A DNA stretch of 64,000 nucleotides from Minicystis rosea. GTDB lineage: Bacteria; Myxococcota_A; Polyangia; Polyangiales; Polyangiaceae. Position 1 is the first letter of the stretch; each line of letters starts with the position of its first letter. Shown one piece after another: positions 30,771 through 42,900 of this stretch. The stretch lies in NCBI GenBank assembly GCA_001931535.1, contig CP016211.1, positions 12,322,377 to 12,386,376 on the forward strand, in the 5' to 3' direction. The notes beneath the pieces were generated by a model. The model made no database searches. It was given only the letters and a program-made list of their open reading frames with translations, and was not told where the DNA came from. The position numbers and the translations under genes are program-made.

Positions 30771-31445
30771 ATGAGCTACCGTCGCGAGGTTCGCGCATCG
30801 GATTCTCCCTTCGTCGAGCGCGTCACCCTCGTCACGCACGAAGCGACGAGCAGGGAGTGGTCCACGCCGGACGGCTGCTGGGACATCGTCGTGATCCGGC
30901 GGCAGGGCCGGACGATCGTGCTGCAGACGGGGCTCATCTCGCGCCCAGTGCTGCTCGAGAGCGAAGCCGGCGACAGCTACTTGTCGATCTCGTTCAAGCC
31001 CGGGATCTTCGCGCCGAAGACGCCCGGCCTCGAGATGCTGGACCGCGGGCTCGTGCGTCCCCTCGTCTCCGATCGTGCCTTTTCGATGGAGAGCGAGACG
31101 CTCGAGGTCCCGACCTTCGAGAACGCCGAGGGGCTCGTCGATCGCCTGGTGCGCCGCGGGCTCCTGGCGCGCGACGAGCTGGTGGAGAGCGCCGCCGACG
31201 GGCGCGCGCGCGCGATTTCACCGCGCTCGATGCAGCGACACTTCCTCTCCGCGATGGGCGTGACGCCGAAGCAGTTCTCGCAGATCAAGCGCGCCTGCCA
31301 CGCGGTGGAGCTCTTGGAGAGAGGCGTCGCGCCGGCGGCCGTCGCGGCGGAGGCCGGCTACTCCGATCAGCCGCACCTCACCCGCGCGCTGAAGGCGATC
31401 ATGGGGCGGACGCCCGGCGAGATCCTGCGCGCCAAGATGCGCTGA
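30771..31445 (+). CDS. AraC-family transcriptional regulator
   Basis: ATG 30771 gives 224 residues. The N-terminal half resembles the DUF6597/AraC effector domain (REWSTPDGCWDIVVIRR, then SYLSISFKPGIFAPK). The C-terminal ~95 residues hold the double helix-turn-helix: RSMQRHFLSAMGVTPKQFSQIKR, then VAAEAGYSDQPHLTRALKAIMGRTPGE, a clear AraC/XylS signature in which the second helix-turn-helix is GYSDQPHLTRALK. It would bind DNA as a regulator of nearby genes, for example the epoxide hydrolase downstream (inference). The upstream frame to 30477 lacks protein-like composition. Confidence 0.9.
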   Translation: MSYRREVRASDSPFVERVTLVTHEATSREWSTPDGCWDIVVIRRQGRTIVLQTGLISRPVLLESEAGDSYLSISFKPGIFAPKTPGLEMLDRGLVRPLVSDRAFSMESETLEVPTFENAEGLVDRLVRRGLLARDELVESAADGRARAISPRSMQRHFLSAMGVTPKQFSQIKRACHAVELLERGVAPAAVAAEAGYSDQPHLTRALKAIMGRTPGEILRAKMR

Positions 31446-31460
31446 GTCACACGTCGGGAC

Positions 31461-31485
31461 ACGCGCTCATCGCGTCCGAGCGCGT
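31461..31485 (+). terminator. hairpin after the AraC-type gene
   Basis: ACGCGCTC and GAGCGCGT form a perfect 8-bp stem with a 9-nt loop, 15 bp after the stop. There is no T tract. Confidence 0.4.
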
Positions 31486-31553
31486 GAGGGCGGGCCTTTC
31501 GATTGTCGCATTCCTTCAAGAGGAAACAGGGCGGCGCGGGCAGATTGCGGGGC

Positions 31554-32692
31554 ATGAAGACGACGCCCTTCCGCATCGACGTGAGCCAAGAGACCCTCGA
31601 CGACCTCCGCGCCCGCCTCCAGCGCACGCGCCTGCCCGACGCCCCGAGGGCGCGGAATGGAGCATGGGCGCGGACGCGGCCTTCATGAAGCGCTTCGCCG
31701 CGCGCTGGATCGACGGGTACGACTTCCGCGCGCAGGAGGCCGCGCTCAACGCGTTCCCGCAGTTCGTGGCCGAGGTGGACGGCACGAAGATTCACTTCAT
31801 CCACGTGCGCGGCAAGGGGCCGAGCCCGACGCCGCTCCTCCTCATCCACGCGTTTCCCGATTCGTTCTACCGCTTCGTCAAGGCGATCGATTTCCTCACG
31901 GATCCGGCCGCGCACGGCGCGGATCCATCGCTCTCGTTCGACGTGATCATCCCGTCGCTGCCTGGGTTCGGCTTCTCCGATCACACGCCGATGTCCGTCG
32001 ACGCGACGGCGGACGTGCTGGCCGCGTTGATGAAGGGGCTCGGGTACGAGCGCTATCTCGCGGGCGGCGGAGATGGACCCATCCCGATGGCGATGTCGCA
32101 GAGGCACGTCGACGCGGTCGCGGGGATCTACGCCGTCGACGTGGGATACCCCGACGGGAGCACGGACTTCGCGAGCCTCTCGCCCGAGGAGCGCGAGTAT
32201 GCGCAGTGGATCCAGGGCTGGTGGATGCGCGAGGGCGCGTTCAACATGATCCAGTCGACGAAGCCGCAGAGCCTCGCGTTCGCGCTGAGCGACTCGCCCC
32301 TCGGGCTCGCGGCGTGGCTCCTGATCTTGTTCGCGAGCGGCGCCGAGGATCGCATCGAGGATCGCTTCACGCTCGACGAGCTGATCACCAACGCGACCTT
32401 GTACTGGGTGACGGGGACGATCGGCTCGGCGATGCGCAGCTACCTCGAGAACGCGCGCGCGATCTACGGCAACCCGTCGGCGCCGAAGCTCGCGCGGAGC
32501 GAGGTGCCCGCTGCGGTGGCGCGCATGCCGCTCGATGCGCCCCTGCCGCGCGCGTGGGCGGAGCGGCGTGTGAACGTCGTGCAGTTCACCGAGATGGAGC
32601 GCGGCGGGCACCACTCGTCGTGGGAGGTCCCGGAGGCGTTCGCCGCCGATCTCCGCGACTTCGTGGTGAAGCTCCGCGCCGTCGCAGGATGA
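31554..32692 (+). pseudogene. epoxide hydrolase (alpha/beta hydrolase), frameshifted near codon 31
   Basis: The N-terminal epoxide-hydrolase domain starts at ATG 31554 (TTPFRIDVSQETLDDLRARL, then RTRLPDAP). Its frame breaks after the C4 run at 31642-31645. The rest continues one frame over as EWSMGADAAFMKRF, then the hydrolase core LLLIHAFPDSFYRF, LPGFGFSD, and HHSS with the catalytic His region near the end. One extra base in the C run would restore a typical ~380-aa protein, so this is either a recent pseudogene or a sequencing error. The nucleophile motif reads GGGDGPI where the family usually has GGDWG: the Asp is present, the Trp is not. In this family the enzyme opens epoxides by trans-hydration through an Asp ester. 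Confidence 0.8.
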
Positions 32693-32748
32693 GGGTCGCG
32701 TCGAGGTGGTGATCACGCCGGCGTCGTCGCGCCGGCCCGATCATCGGA

Positions 32749-33612
32749 TCACTTGGTGTACGTGTAGAAGCCGCGGCCCGTCTTTCGGCCGAGCCATCCG
32801 GCGGCCACCATGTTGCGGAGGTTGGTGGCGGGGCGGTACTTGGGATCGCCGAGCTCGGTGTGGAGCACCTCGGCGATGGCGAGGACGGTGTCGAGGCCGA
32901 TGAGATCGGCGAGCTCCAGCGGGCCCATGGGGTGGTTCAGGCCGAGCTTGGCGCCGGTGTCGATGTCCTCCGGCGTGCCGACGCCCTGCTCGAGCGCGAA
33001 GCAAGCCTCGTTGAGGAGCGGGATGAGCACGCGGTTCACGAGGAAGCCGGGCGCGTCCTTCGAGGTGATCACCGTCTTGCCGAGCTTGATGGCGAGCTCC
33101 TTCACGCTCGCGTACGTCGCCTCCGAGGTCTGGAGGCCACGCACGATCTCGACGAGCTTCATCACCGGGACCGGGTTCATGAAGTGCATGCCGATCACGA
33201 GGTCGGGCCGCGAGGTGGCCGCGGCCAGCTTGGTGATCGAGATCGAGGAGGTGTTGGACGCGAGGATCGCGCCCGGGCGCAGGGCTTTGTCGGCCGCGCG
33301 GAAGATGTCGAGCTTGAGCGCGAGGTTCTCGGTCGCGGCCTCGACCGCGAGATCGCAGGTCGAGAGCGCGGCCGTGCCGTCGGCGGGCTCGATGCGGGCG
33401 AGGAGCGCATCGCGATCCGCAGCGGGCATCTTGCCCTTGTCAACCAGCTTCGCGAGCGCGCTCGCGATCTGATCCTTGCCCTTCTCGGCGAGCGCCTTGT
33501 TGGCGTCGCAAAGCACGACATCGTACCCGGCCGCGGCCGCGACCTGGGCGATGCCACGCCCCATTTGACCAGCCCCGATCACCCCGACCTTGCGAATCGT
33601 GGACGCTTCCAT
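32749..33612 (-). CDS. 3-hydroxyacyl-CoA (3-hydroxybutyryl-CoA) dehydrogenase
   Basis: This 287-residue enzyme oxidises (S)-3-hydroxybutyryl-CoA with NAD(P) or catalyses the reverse reaction. The N-terminal Rossmann motif is VGVIGAGQMGRGIA, followed by the acidic residue in VVLCDAN. The active-site region is SNTSSISITKLAA, then GMHFMNPVPVMKLVEIV, with the catalytic His and the following Asn-Pro. The C-terminal helical domain ends GRKTGRGFYTYTK, typical of Hbd/PaaH. ATG 33612 is preceded by TAAGGAGG, an unusually strong ribosome-binding site here. Length and motifs are complete. It stands alone on its strand; no thiolase or crotonase is adjacent. Confidence 0.95.
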   Translation of the reverse strand: MEASTIRKVGVIGAGQMGRGIAQVAAAAGYDVVLCDANKALAEKGKDQIASALAKLVDKGKMPAADRDALLARIEPADGTAALSTCDLAVEAATENLALKLDIFRAADKALRPGAILASNTSSISITKLAAATSRPDLVIGMHFMNPVPVMKLVEIVRGLQTSEATYASVKELAIKLGKTVITSKDAPGFLVNRVLIPLLNEACFALEQGVGTPEDIDTGAKLGLNHPMGPLELADLIGLDTVLAIAEVLHTELGDPKYRPATNLRNMVAAGWLGRKTGRGFYTYTK

Positions 33613-33954
33613 GGGGCGCCTCCTTACCCGAACCACGCGCAAAAATCAGCACCGCGGACCGCTCGGGAGCGGATACGCCCGAGCAGCGGGCGAACTCACG
33701 CCGCGCGGCGCGCGGATCCGCATGGCCGCGCGAGGCCCGAGGCGACGGGCCGTCCTGAGCCTTGAAACGCGAGGCGGCAGGGGCGTACATTCCGGCGACC
33801 CGTCGGGAAATTCGGCAGTACGCGCGGTGTGGCCGGACGGGGCGAAGCCAGCGTTGGAACAGCGACCCGCATCACATCCCGCTCTCGCGCAGAGGGAGCG
33901 CCTGGCCCGGAGAATCTCCGCGCCTCGGATGGGGTGCAGGTGACCGGGGTAAGG
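33613..33954. other. divergent intergenic region
   Basis: This lies between the dehydrogenase and the giant TPR gene, which are transcribed away from each other. It contains the strong ribosome-binding site of the first near 33620 and GGGGTAAGG just before the start of the second. I see no other structure. Frames open here are extensions of shadow frames. Confidence 0.5.
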
Positions 33955-36900
33955 ATGAGCGTCGAAACGATTCGGTTGGCCCTGGGCCGACTGCAGGACG
34001 ATCCGGAGAACGAAACGGCCTGGAACGAGCTGGCCGAAGCGGTCACCGCCCCGGGCGCGTCCAACGCGGACGTCGAACGGCTTCTCGGCTCCGCGCGCGC
34101 GCGGCACGAGCAACGGCGTGAGTGGGCTGCCGTCGCGAAGCTCCTCGAGCTCGAGATCGAGTTCGCCAGCGGCACCGCCGTCGAGGCGCCGATGCAAGCC
34201 GAGCTCGCGCGCATCTACCAAGACGAGCTGATCGACGCCGACAAGGCGAAGGGCGCCTACGAGCGGCTCCTCAACATTCGGCCCGGCGACGCGACCGCGG
34301 AAGAGGCGCTCGAGAACGACGAGGCCAAGCGCGCGAAGTGGAGCGACCTCGTCGCGCGCTACGTCTCCGAGGCGGGCGAGGGCGAGGGCGCGTTCCAAGC
34401 GTCGCTGCACGCGAGCGCGGCCGACATCGCCTATCGCTACGGCGGTGACGAAGGACGCGCGCTCGTCGTCGAGCACTTGGAGAAGGCGCTCGCGCTCGAT
34501 CCGCAGAACAAGCGCGCCGCGGCGCTCGCCGAGATCGTCTACGCGGCATCCGCCTCGTGGGAGGACGTCGCCCGTGTGCAGGCGCTGGTGCTCGCCGAGT
34601 CCCCGCACAAGGAAGAGAAGCTCGCCGCGGGCCTGCGCCTCGCGGGCACGGCGGCGCGGAAGCTGAACGATCAAGCGCGCGCGGTGGCCGCGTACGAGAA
34701 GGTCTTGGCGCTCGCGCCCGGCCAGGCGGATGCGCTCCGCTTCCTCGCCGAGGCGTACTCGGCGGGGGAGCAGTGGGACAAGCTCGTGGCGCTCTACGAG
34801 GATCAGCTCCGCGGCGGCGTGCTCAAGGGCGCCGACGAGACGGGGATCCTCGTGCAGATCGCGATGGTGCACTGGCGCATGCGCGGTGAGGCTGCGGCGG
34901 CCGAGCCGTACTTCGATCGCGTGCGCCGCGCCGAGCCGACCCACGCGGGGATGCTCAACTTCTTCCGCGAGCACCTCGGGCAGAAGGGTGACAAGGCGCG
35001 CCTCGCCACCATCCTCAGCGACGCGCAGCGCGCGCTGCCCGACGGCGCGGACAAGCGCGCCGTGGCCACCGAGCTGGCGCAGCTCGCGGAGTCGAGCGAG
35101 AACGCGCAGAAGGCCATCGAGCAGTACAAGACGGTGCTGCGCACCGACCCCGAGAACAAGGGCGCGCGCGACGCGCTGAAGCGGCTCTACACGCAGACCG
35201 AGGCGTGGAACGCGCTCGTCGAGATCCTCCGTCAGGAGCTCGAGCGGACGCCGGCCACCGAGCCTTCGGCGCGCGCGGGCGTGCTCCGCGAGATCGCCGC
35301 CGTCTATCGCTCGTACGTGAAGAACGACGCGGCGCTGGTGACGGCGCTGACGCAGATCGTGCAGCTCGACGAGCGCGACATCGACGCGGTCCGCGAGCTC
35401 GTGCGCGTGTACGAGGCGCTCGGGCGCTGGCGTGATCTGCTCCAGTACCAGCAGCGGCTCGCGGAGCTCTCGACGGACACGGAGGAGAAGGCTTCGCTCT
35501 ACCGCGCGGCGGCGCGGCGGTGGGTCGAGCAGTTCTCCAACGTGCAGAACGCGGTGGCGGCGTACGAGGCGCTGCTCGACGTCGACGGCACGGACGCGGA
35601 GGCGCAGAGCAAGCTCAAGGAGCTCTACCTCAAGCGACGCAGCTGGCCGCAGCTCTACGCTCTCTACGAGAAGCAGCTCCCGAGCGCCGAAGGCGCGGCC
35701 CGGATCGAGCTGCTCACGGAGATGGCCAAGCTCGCCGCCGAGCGCCTCGACAAGGGCGCGGAGGCGATCGCGCTGCAGAAGCAGATCCTCGCCGTCGATC
35801 CGCAGGCGGCCGGCGTGCTCGACGCGCTGGAGAAGCAGGCCGAGCGCGAGAAGGATTTCGCCACCGTCGCCGAGGTGCTCGAGCGGCGGGTGGATGCGGC
35901 GCCCGATGATGCGGCGCGCCTCGTGGCCTTGCAGAAGCTCGGCGCGGTGTACGCGGAGCGGCTCAAGGATCCGGCTGCGGCGGCGCGGACGTGGCGGCGC
36001 GTGCTCGTGCTCTCGCCGGGGCACGCCAAGGCGCTCCGTGTGCTGCGCGAGTCGTACGTCGCGGCCAACGACTGGGACGGGCTCGAAGAGCTCTATGCGT
36101 CGCAGAGCGATTGGGAAGGGCTCGTAGACTTCCTCTCCGGCGCGGCGGACAAGGCGACGGACGCGCAGGTCAAGCTCGACATCTCGTTCCGCGCGGCGCG
36201 CATCTACGAAGAGCAGCTCGGCGCGCCCGAGCGGGCCACGCGATCGTACGAGCGCGTGCTCTCCGTGGCGCCGGGCGACGCGCGCGCGGCCGCCGCGCTC
36301 GTGCCGATCTACGAGAAGGAAGAGAAGTGGTCGCGCCTGCCCGCGCTCTACGAGGTGCTCCTCGGCGCGAGCGAGGACGAGGTCGAGAAGGTCGCCATCC
36401 TGCGCAAGCTCGCCAGCGTCACGGGCGGGCCGCTCGCGGACAAGAACGCGGCGCTCGCGCATGCGCGGAAGGCGTACGAGCTCGCGCCCGATCACGAGGG
36501 CCTCGAGCTCCTCGAGTCGTGGTCGCGCGCGGCCGGATCGTGGACCCCCTTCGTCGGCGCCGTGGAAGCGCGCCTCGCCACGGGCGAGGGGCTCGAAGCC
36601 GACGATCGCCGGGCCCTCAAGCTCAAGCTCGCCGAGGTGTACGCGCGCGAGCTGGCGAAGATGGATGAGGCGGTCGCCGCCTACCGCGAGCTGGTCGAGG
36701 CCGATCCCAGCGACACGGAGACGATCGGCGCGCTCGACGCGCTCCTCCGCGCCAGCGAGCGGCGCGACGATCTGCGGTGGCTCTTCGACCTGCGCGCCCA
36801 GCAGGTCGAGGGCGACGATCGCGCGGACGTGCTCGCCGAGTGGGCTTCGCTCGAAGAAGAGGTCTTCGGCGATTCGGCGCAGGCGATCGCGCTGTGGCGC

Positions 36901-39900
36901 AAGGTCGTGGAGATCGTGCCGCGCGGCGAGGCCATGCGCGCGCTCTCGCGCCTCCTCGTCGCGGCGGGCGAGCACGAAGCGGCGGCCGAGGTGATCGCGC
37001 AGCACCGCGACATCGCCGACGGCGACGATCGCGCGCGGCGCGAGGTGGAGCTCGCGAGGCTCTACCTCGACAAGCTCGATCGACCGGCGGCCGCGTTCGA
37101 GGCAAGCGTGCGCGCGCTCAGTGTCACGGCGCACGACGCGGAGGCCATCGAGATCTTGGCGAGCCTCCTCGACAAGCCGGAGACGCGCATGCGCGCGGCC
37201 ACGGTGCTCGAAGAGGAGTACGCCGAGACCGGCGACAGCCGGCGCGAGGCGCAGGCCGTGCGCGTGCGGCTCGAGGGCGAGAAGGACGAAGAGATCCGCC
37301 TCGGGCTCTACCTCAAGCTCGCCGACGTCGAGGAGACGAAGCTCGGCGCCGCCGGGACCGCGTTCGACGTGATCCTCCGCGCGCTCAACGAGTTCCCCGC
37401 GAACCTCGATCTGTGGGGCCGCGCCGCGGAGCTCGCGGCGCGCGCCGGTCGGCCGACGGATCTCGCCGAAGCCTACCGCCTGCACCTCGTGCAGAGCCGC
37501 GGGTCGGGCGCGGCGCTGCCGGAGGCGGTCGAGATCGAGCTGTGCGAGCGGGCCGCGAGCCTGCACGACGAGCAGCTCGGCGATCCCGAAGGCGCGATGC
37601 CGTACCTCGAGCGCGTGCTCGCGGTCGACGCGACCAACCACAACGCCTTCGATCGGCTGAAGCAGATCCTCACCTCGGCCGAGCGCTGGCCCGAGCTCGA
37701 AGAGCTCTACGAGAAGGCCGCCAAGGGCACGACCGACGAGAAGGATCGGATCGAGCTGCTCAACGAGGTGGCCTTGATCTCCGAGGAGATCATCGGCGAT
37801 GCGGCCAAGGCCATCGGGTACTACGAGCGCATCCTGGCGCTCGATCCGGTGTACGTCGCCGCCCTCGACGCGCTGGAGAAGCTCTACGAGCGCGAGGAGC
37901 GCTGGGCCGATCTGGCGTCGCTCCTCGAGAAGCGCTTGTCGATGGCCACCGACGAGGAGGCGCTCGACATCAAGCTCGCCCTCGGGCGCATCTACACGGG
38001 CCGCCTCGGGCAGCCGGCGAGCGCCATCGGGCACCTCGAGGACGTGCTCTCCCGCCGCGAGAGCGACGCTGAGGCGCGGCAGCTCGTCGAGAAATTGTTG
38101 GAGGTCGAGCCGCTCCGGCTGCGCGCCGCGCGGATCCTGGAGCACGTCTACGAGGCGCGCGACGAGATCCGCCAGCTCGTGCGCGTGCTCGAGATCCGCC
38201 GCGAAGGCGCGGCCGACGAGGAGGAGCGCCGCGAGCTGCTCCGCCGCATCAGCGTGCTCCGCGACGAGCGCCTGCGCGACGACGCGGGCGCGTTCGGCAG
38301 CCTCGCCGAGTTGGTCCCGCTCGAGCCGGAGGACGCTTCGCTCCGCCAGCGCTTCGTGGAGATCGGGCGCCGCATCGGCGATCACGAGAAGGTCGCCGCC
38401 GTGCTCACCGCGGCCGCCGATGCGTCGCAGATGCCGTCGACGCGCGGCGAGATCCTCATGGAGGTTGCGCGCATCTGCGAGGACCTCTTGGAGGACGAGG
38501 CCCGCGCCGAGCAGGTGTACCGCCGGGTCGCCGCCATCGACGAGGGTGACGCGGAGCTCGTGATCCCCGCGGCCCAGGCCCTCGGCCGCATCTTCGCGGC
38601 GCGTGGTCGGCACGAAGATCTGGCCGGCGCGCTCGGCCTCGAAGTGCGCTTGGAGGAGGACACGGCCCGTCGGCGCGAGCTCTACGAGCGCATCGGCGGC
38701 CTCTACGAGACGGTGCTCGAAGAGCCGAAGAAGGCCATCGAAGCCTGGCGCGCGCGTCTCGAGGACGATCCGAGCGACACCGCCGCGCTCGGCGCGCTGG
38801 AGCGGCTCTACGAGCGCACCGGCGAGTTCCGCGAGCTCGTGAGCGTGCTGCGCAAGCGCGAGGAGGTCGAGACCTCCGGCGACGAGCGCCGCCGCACCAT
38901 GACCAAGGCCGCAGAGACGCTGGCCGACAAGATCGGCGACGTGCCCGAGGCCATCACCGCGTGGCGCGCGGTGCTCGACGAATTCGGCCCCGAGCGGCCC
39001 ACGCTCGCGGCGCTCGAAGCCCTCTACGAGAAGGCCGAGCAGTGGAGCGATCTCGCCGAGACCATCGAGGTCGATCTCTCGCTCGCCGAGGACACCGAGA
39101 GCCGCCTCGGCCTCTACGCGCGCCTCGGTGACGTGCGCCGCCTGCACCAGAGCGACTTGCCCGGCGCGCTCGAAGCGTACCGGCAGGCGCTGCTCCTCGA
39201 TCCCGCGAGCGAGCGCTGCCGCAAGGCGCTCGAAGCGCTGCTCGACGTGGCCGACGCGCGCCGCGAGGCCGCCGAGACGCTGCGCCCGTTGTACGAGGCC
39301 GACGGCGACGCGGAGCACCTCCTCCGCGTGCTCGAGATCCAGGTCGAGACGACCGACGATCCGGCCGAGCGCCTCGGCACGTTGCAGGACGCGCTGCGCA
39401 CTGCGGAGGGCCCGCTCGGCGACGCCGGCCGCGCCTTCGGCTATGCGCTCCGCGGCCTCGAGCTGGCCGCGGGCGAGCCCGAGGTGCAGACGTGGATCGA
39501 CACCGTCGAGCGCCTCGCGGAGAGCACGGGCCGCTGGAAGGAGACGAGCGATCTCTACCTCGCCATCGTCGATCAGATCCTCGACGGCGACGTGCAGCAG
39601 AACGTGCGGCTCCGCGTGGGTGAGCTCGGGCGCAAGAAGCTCGGCGACAGCGCCCTCGCCATCGCCGAGTACAAGAAGGCGCTCGACGCGCACGGCGACG
39701 ATCGGCGCGCCATGATCGCCCTCGAAGAGCTGTACGCGGAGGCGAACGACTCCTCGAACCTGCTCGAGATCTTGAAGCTCCGCGTGGACAACGCCGAGAG
39801 CGACGACGAGAAGAAGGCGCTCCTCTTCCGGCAGGCCGATCTGCAGAAGGGCCCGCTCGGCGACGCGCCGGGCGCCATCTCGACGTTCGAGGCCATCCTC

Positions 39901-42900
39901 GACGTCGCGCTGGAGGTCGCGGCGATCCGCGCGCTCGAAGGGCTCTATCGTGACGCCGAGCGCTGGTCCGATCTCATCAGCCTCTACGAGCGGCAGCTCG
40001 ACGGCGGCGTGGGCAAGGCCGCCGATCTCCGGGTGAACATCGCCCGCATCGCGCGCGAGCAGACCGGCGACGTGTCGCGCGCCTTCGACGAGCTCGGCGA
40101 GGCGCTGGCCCACGATCCGGCGCACACGGGCGCCGTGGCGGAGCTCGAGGGCCTGCTCGAGAGCTCGACCGATCCGGAGCACAAGGCCCGCGCCGGCGAG
40201 ATGCTGGAGCCGGTCTACCTGCGTCGCGCCGACTGGGCGAAGGTGAAGACCGCGCTCGGCGCGCGCCTCGCCGCCAGCCAAGATCCGGCCGATCGCCGCG
40301 ATCTCCTGACCCGCCTCGCCACGCTGCACGAGGAGCAGCTCGAGGACTACGCGGCCGCGCTCGAGACGGTGGCCCAGCTCCTCCACGAGGAGCTGACCGA
40401 CGAGGGCGTGTGGGCCGAGCTCGAGCGCCTCGCCAAGGTGGCCGGCGCGGAGAAGCGGCTCGCGGAGATCTTCGCGACCGAGCTCACGGCGCTCTCTTCC
40501 GACGACGCGTCGAGCGCCAAGCTCGCCCGCCGCACCGGCGAGATCTACGCGGATCTCGGCGAGGTCGCGAGCGCGCTCACCTGGTACCGCCGCGCCCACG
40601 AGTTCGAGCCCGAGTCGCGCGAGCTGTTCGGCGCCATCGACGCGCTCCTCGTCAAGGAGTCCCGCCACGCGGAGCGCGTCGCGCTCTACCGCGCGGCGCT
40701 CGACTACCTGAGCGACGACGATCGCCTCGCGGCGCTCCACACCATCGCCGGCCTGGAAAGGTTTGAGCTCAAACAATCCGAGCAGGCCATCGAGACGTAC
40801 CGCGCGGCGCTCGACGTGCGCGACGACGACAAGAAGGCGCTCGACGCGCTCACCGAGCTCTACAGCGAGCTCGGCCGCGATCGGGAGCTCTCCGAGCTCT
40901 ACCTCCGCCGCGCCGAGGCCGCGCCCGGCGGCGAGGACGCGGCGCCGTACCGCCTGTCCTTGGCGCGCCTGCTCCGCGACAAGCTCGACGACGTCAGCGG
41001 CGCCATCGATCAGCTCGAGGCGATCGTCTCCGACGTGCCTTGGCATCAGGACGCGATCAAGGAGCTCGAGGGCCTCACCAAGGGCGGCGAGCACAAGGCG
41101 CGCGTCGTCGAGATCCTCCGCCCCCTCTACGAGCGGCAGGACGACTGGAAGCTCCTCATCAAGCTGAACGAGGAGCGCTTCGGCCTCGCGGAGGACGCCC
41201 ACGAGAAGGTGGCCATCCTGCGCGAGACGGCGCGGCTCTGGGAGTCGCGCGGCGAGGACGAGCTCAAGGCCTTCGAGGCCACGCGCGCGGCCTTCGCGCT
41301 CGATCCCGAGGACGGCGAGACCCGCGCCGAGCTCGAGCGGCTCACCGAGGCGCTCGGCGCCTTCGAGGAGCTCAGCGCGAGCTACGAGAAGGGCATCGCC
41401 GCCGTGTCCGACGACGTGGTCAAGCGCGAGCTGCTCGGCGCGTTGGCCAAGGTCTACGACACCAAGATCGACGATCCGCGCAAGGCGCTCGACGCGTACG
41501 GCCGCCTCTCGGATCTCGATCCGACCGAGCCCGATCCGCTCGAGGCGATGGACACGCTGGCCGTGCTCCTCAGCGACTGGACCACGGTGATCGCGGTCCT
41601 CGAGAAGAAGAGCGCCATCGCCGGCGACGAGGAGAACGCCTCGATCTGGCGCCGCATCGCCGAGACCAAGCTCGACATGCTGGAGGATTCGGCGGGCGCG
41701 GTCGCCGCTTACGAGAAGGCGCTTGAGCTCGATCCGGAGAGCGCCTTCACGGTGGACGCGCTCATCAACCTCTACGATCCCGAGAAGAACGCGCAGCGGC
41801 TCGTCGAGCTGTACGCGCGGCGCGTGGAGCTCGCCACCGCGGACGAGGGCGATCTCCGCTACGAGCTCAACGTCAAGGCCGCGGAGTGCTGGGAGAAGCA
41901 GCTCGGCGATCGGCGTGAGGCGATCTCCGCGCTCAACGCGGCGCTCGACGCGCGGCCGGCTGATCCGGCGGTGCTCCGCGCGCTCGAGCGGCTCTACCGC
42001 GACGAGAAGCTCTGGGACGATCTGCTCGGCAACCTCCAGCTCCAGGCGAGCGCCGCCGAGACGAAGGAGCAGCGCGTCGCGCTGCGCACCGCGATCGGTG
42101 ACCTCCACGCCGGCGAGCTCGCGAGCCCGCAGGACGCGCTCGAGCAATACCGGCTCGTGCTCGACGACGAGCCCGGAAACGATCACGCCATCGCCGCGGT
42201 CCGCGCCATCGGCGAGGGTCGCGAAGAGCTGCGGCTCGACGCCGCCGAGATCTTGGAGCCCGTGCTGCGCGCCGGCGCGCGACACGAGGAGCTGGTCGCG
42301 ATCCTGGAGCTCCGGCTCAAGGCGCAGACCGATCCGACCGATCGGGCCCAGACGCTGCGCGCCATCGCCGTCGTCGAGGACGAGGGCCGCGGCCGCGCGC
42401 AGGCCGCCGAGAGCGCGCTCATCCGCGCCCTCGAGGACACCCCGGAGGACGCGTCGCTCCACGAGGACATCGAGAAGCTCGCGGCGCGATCCGAGGGCTG
42501 GGGTCGCTACGCGGACGCGCTCACGGCGCGGGCGGGCGCGATCTTCGACGCCACGGTGGCCAAGGATCTCTTCGTGCGCCTCGGCCGCATCGCGGAGGAG
42601 AAGCTCTCCGACGACCGCCGCAGCGTCGAAGCCTACGCCAAGGCCGTCGAGCACGCGGGCGACGCGCCCGAGCTGCTCGAGGCGCTCGATCGGCTCTACG
42701 GTCGCATCGGCGATCAGAAGGCGCTCGCCGACGTGCTGGAGCGACGCGTTCCGCTCGCCGACAGCGACAAGGATCGCGCGGATCTGCTGCACCGCCTGGC
42801 GGTGATCCAGATCTCGTCGTTCGGGGACAAGGCGCAGGGCCTCGCGACCCTGCGGCAGGCCCTCGAGCGCGCGCCCGAGCACAAGGAAGCGTGCCAGGCG

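Noticed and set aside
30572..31650. Upstream 360 codons of the plus-strand frame that contains the epoxide hydrolase core
   Set aside because: This part is antiphase reading of the AraC-type gene. The hydrolase N-terminus is found in another frame from 31554, so the join is a frameshift and not a fusion protein.
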